From NCBI GenBank assembly GCA_023393525.1, contig JAEWKZ010000108.1, positions 1-64,000 on the forward strand: a stretch of 64,000 nt of DNA, in the 5' to 3' direction. The first letter of the stretch is position 1, and each line of letters begins with the position of its first letter. Below, in pieces: positions 62,762 to 64,000 of this stretch. The notes under the pieces are model-generated. The model saw only the letters and a list, made by a program, of their open reading frames with translations. It did no database searches and was not told the DNA's origin. Source of the DNA: Pseudomonadota bacterium (GTDB lineage Bacteria; Desulfobacterota; Desulfovibrionia; Desulfovibrionales; Desulfomicrobiaceae). Both the position numbers and the translations under genes were made by a program.

Positions 62762-63534
62762 TGGATGCTGAACTGCTTCGCGTCACGGGACTGACCCGCT
62801 ACTACGGAAACCGCGTGGGCTGCCGCGACGTGAATTTCACCCTCTGGCCCGGCGAGGTGCTGGCCATTGTCGGTGAGTCGGGTTCGGGCAAGTCCACGCT
62901 GTTGAGCCTTTTGTCTGGACGCCTCATGCCCACCAGGGGGGAGGTGTCCTACCGGGATCGGGATGGGCGCTGGCTGTCCCTGGCCGAACTGTCCGAGGCC
63001 GACCGCCGCCGCCTGCAACGCACGGATCTGGGCGTCGTGCACCAGAATCCGCGCGACGGGCTGCGCATGCGCGTCAGCGCCGGAGGCAACATCGGCGAGC
63101 GGCTCATGGCCTTGGGAGACCGCCATTATGGCCGGATTCGCGGGGCGGGCCTGGATTGGATGGAGCGGGTCGAACTGGACCAGACCCGCATCGACGATCA
63201 TCCCTCGGCCTTTTCCGGCGGCATGCAGCAGCGCCTGCAGATCGCCCGCAACCTGGTCACGGGGCCGCGCCTGATTTTCATGGACGAACCCACCAGCGGC
63301 CTCGACGTCTCGGTCCAGGCCAGGCTCTTGGATCTGTTGCGGCATCTGGTCTCGTCCCTGGGGCTGGCCGTGGTCCTGGTCACCCACGACTTGGCCGTGG
63401 TCCGCATCCTGGCCCATCGCATGATGGTCATGCGCGGCGGCGAGGTCGTGGAGACGGGCCTGTCCGATCAGGTACTGGACGACCCGTGCCACCCCTACAC
63501 CCAGCTTCTGGTCTCATCCATTCTGCAAGCGTGA
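62761..63534 (+). CDS. phnK: C-P lyase ATP-binding protein PhnK
   Basis: ABC-type ATPase of 257 residues that binds the C-P lyase core rather than a membrane permease. Walker A is GESGSGKST, the signature is FSGGMQQRLQIAR and Walker B is LIFMDEPTSGLD. The start is ATG 62761 in a TGATG overlap with phnJ. Confidence 0.93.
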   Translation: MDAELLRVTGLTRYYGNRVGCRDVNFTLWPGEVLAIVGESGSGKSTLLSLLSGRLMPTRGEVSYRDRDGRWLSLAELSEADRRRLQRTDLGVVHQNPRDGLRMRVSAGGNIGERLMALGDRHYGRIRGAGLDWMERVELDQTRIDDHPSAFSGGMQQRLQIARNLVTGPRLIFMDEPTSGLDVSVQARLLDLLRHLVSSLGLAVVLVTHDLAVVRILAHRMMVMRGGEVVETGLSDQVLDDPCHPYTQLLVSSILQA

Positions 63535-63541
63535 GGCATCC

Positions 63542-64000
63542 ATGAACATTCCCATGATCTCCATTCGCTCCCTGGCCAAGACCTTTGTCCTGCACACCCA
63601 GGGCGGGACCTGCATCCGCGCCTTCGACGGCGTGGACCTCGATGTCGCGGCCGGGGAGTGCGTCGCCCTGCACGGACCCTCCGGCGCGGGCAAGTCGAGC
63701 TTGCTGCGCTCCATCTACGCCAACTACCGGCCCACAACGGGCAGCGTCGTCGTCAGCCATGCCGGTGACGGCGTGGACATGACCGCGGCCCAGCCCCGGA
63801 CGGTTCTGGACGTGCGCCGTCGCACCCTCGGCTATGTCAGCCAGTTTTTGCGCGTCATCCCCCGCGTCTCCTGTCTCGATCTGGTGGCCGAGCGCCTCGC
63901 CGCCATGGGCGTGGGTCTGGACGAAGCCAGGGACCGGGCCGGGCGGATGCTGGCCCGCCTGAACATCCCCGAGCGCCTGTGGTCCCTGGCCCCGGCGACC
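63542..64000 (+). CDS. phnL: C-P lyase ATP-binding protein PhnL (partial, runs off the right edge)
   Basis: The first 153 residues are visible. Walker A is GPSGAGKSS, and a Q-loop region, LGYVSQFLRVIPRV, is typical of PhnL. It is the second ABC-type subunit of the system, needed for phosphonate attachment to ATP. The gene starts eight bases after the phnK stop and continues beyond 64000. Confidence 0.92.
   Translation, partial: MNIPMISIRSLAKTFVLHTQGGTCIRAFDGVDLDVAAGECVALHGPSGAGKSSLLRSIYANYRPTTGSVVVSHAGDGVDMTAAQPRTVLDVRRRTLGYVSQFLRVIPRVSCLDLVAERLAAMGVGLDEARDRAGRMLARLNIPERLWSLAPAT

Overview
The window is GC-rich, gene-dense bacterial DNA. It probably comes from a sulfate-reducing Desulfobacterota of the Desulfovibrionales, Desulfomicrobium- or Desulfovibrio-like. 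The main clues are an Rnf operon headed by a ten-haem cytochrome c, a Cys/His metal-binding adenylate kinase, the futalosine menaquinone enzyme MqnA, and a YedE/YedF selenium-type module. The order-level assignment is inference from gene content, not from a marker gene. No tRNA, rRNA operon, CRISPR array or prophage was seen.

Layout. 1-125: 3' end of a group II intron, abutting a Na+/Ca2+ exchanger gene. 1473-8304: ten-haem cytochrome, rnfCDGEAB and apbE, a complete ferredoxin:NAD+ ion-pumping complex with its flavin-attachment enzyme. 8532-10574: AsmA-like protein. 10667-16889 (minus): Nif3-like and zinc-ribbon genes, the RNase P RNA, ispDF, gltX and cysS. 17010-17149: candidate small RNA. 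17366-20117: small lipoprotein, then a PAS-GGDEF-hemerythrin protein. 20220-21600 (minus): TerC-type exporter behind a yybP-ykoY manganese riboswitch. 22089-25040: selenium-type module. 25718-29328: small zinc-ribbon membrane protein, hybrid histidine kinase and HPt protein. 29560-32540 (minus): HDAC-family deacetylase with a hydantoinase-like ATPase. 32786-38921: mixed housekeeping and small unknown genes (inositol monophosphatase, mqnA, adk) and a toxin-antitoxin pair whose toxin is broken by a stop codon. 39082-44037 (minus): a YnjBCD-type ABC importer with an NDH-2-like flavoprotein. 44167-48169 (minus): nudC, a radical SAM/SPASM protein, an ACT protein and a phenylacetate-CoA ligase with a leader attenuator. 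48247-50138: rsfS-gpmI. 50139-50488: repeats, including a striking G14-C27 tract. 50489-53203 (minus): cupin, CHAP lipoprotein, RRM protein and DMT permease. 53401-56354: polar amino-acid ABC importer. 56472-58726: ettA and an ICMT-like methyltransferase. 58943 to the right edge: divergent phnF and phnGHIJKL, the C-P lyase system, cut off inside phnL.

The genes work together in three clear sets. Rnf with cytochrome and ApbE handles energy conservation. PhnF with PhnG-L handles phosphonate use. The cysS-gltX-ispDF-rnpB block is housekeeping. Regulation readable from sequence includes the Mn riboswitch with its terminator, a likely attenuator before paaK, a leader hairpin before the RRM gene, a hairpin between the amino-acid binding protein and its permease, and a PhnF-type operator. 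The least explained items are the structured RNA at 17.1 kb, the leader ORF coupled to terC, the HDAC/hydantoinase pair and the accessory genes of the selenium module.
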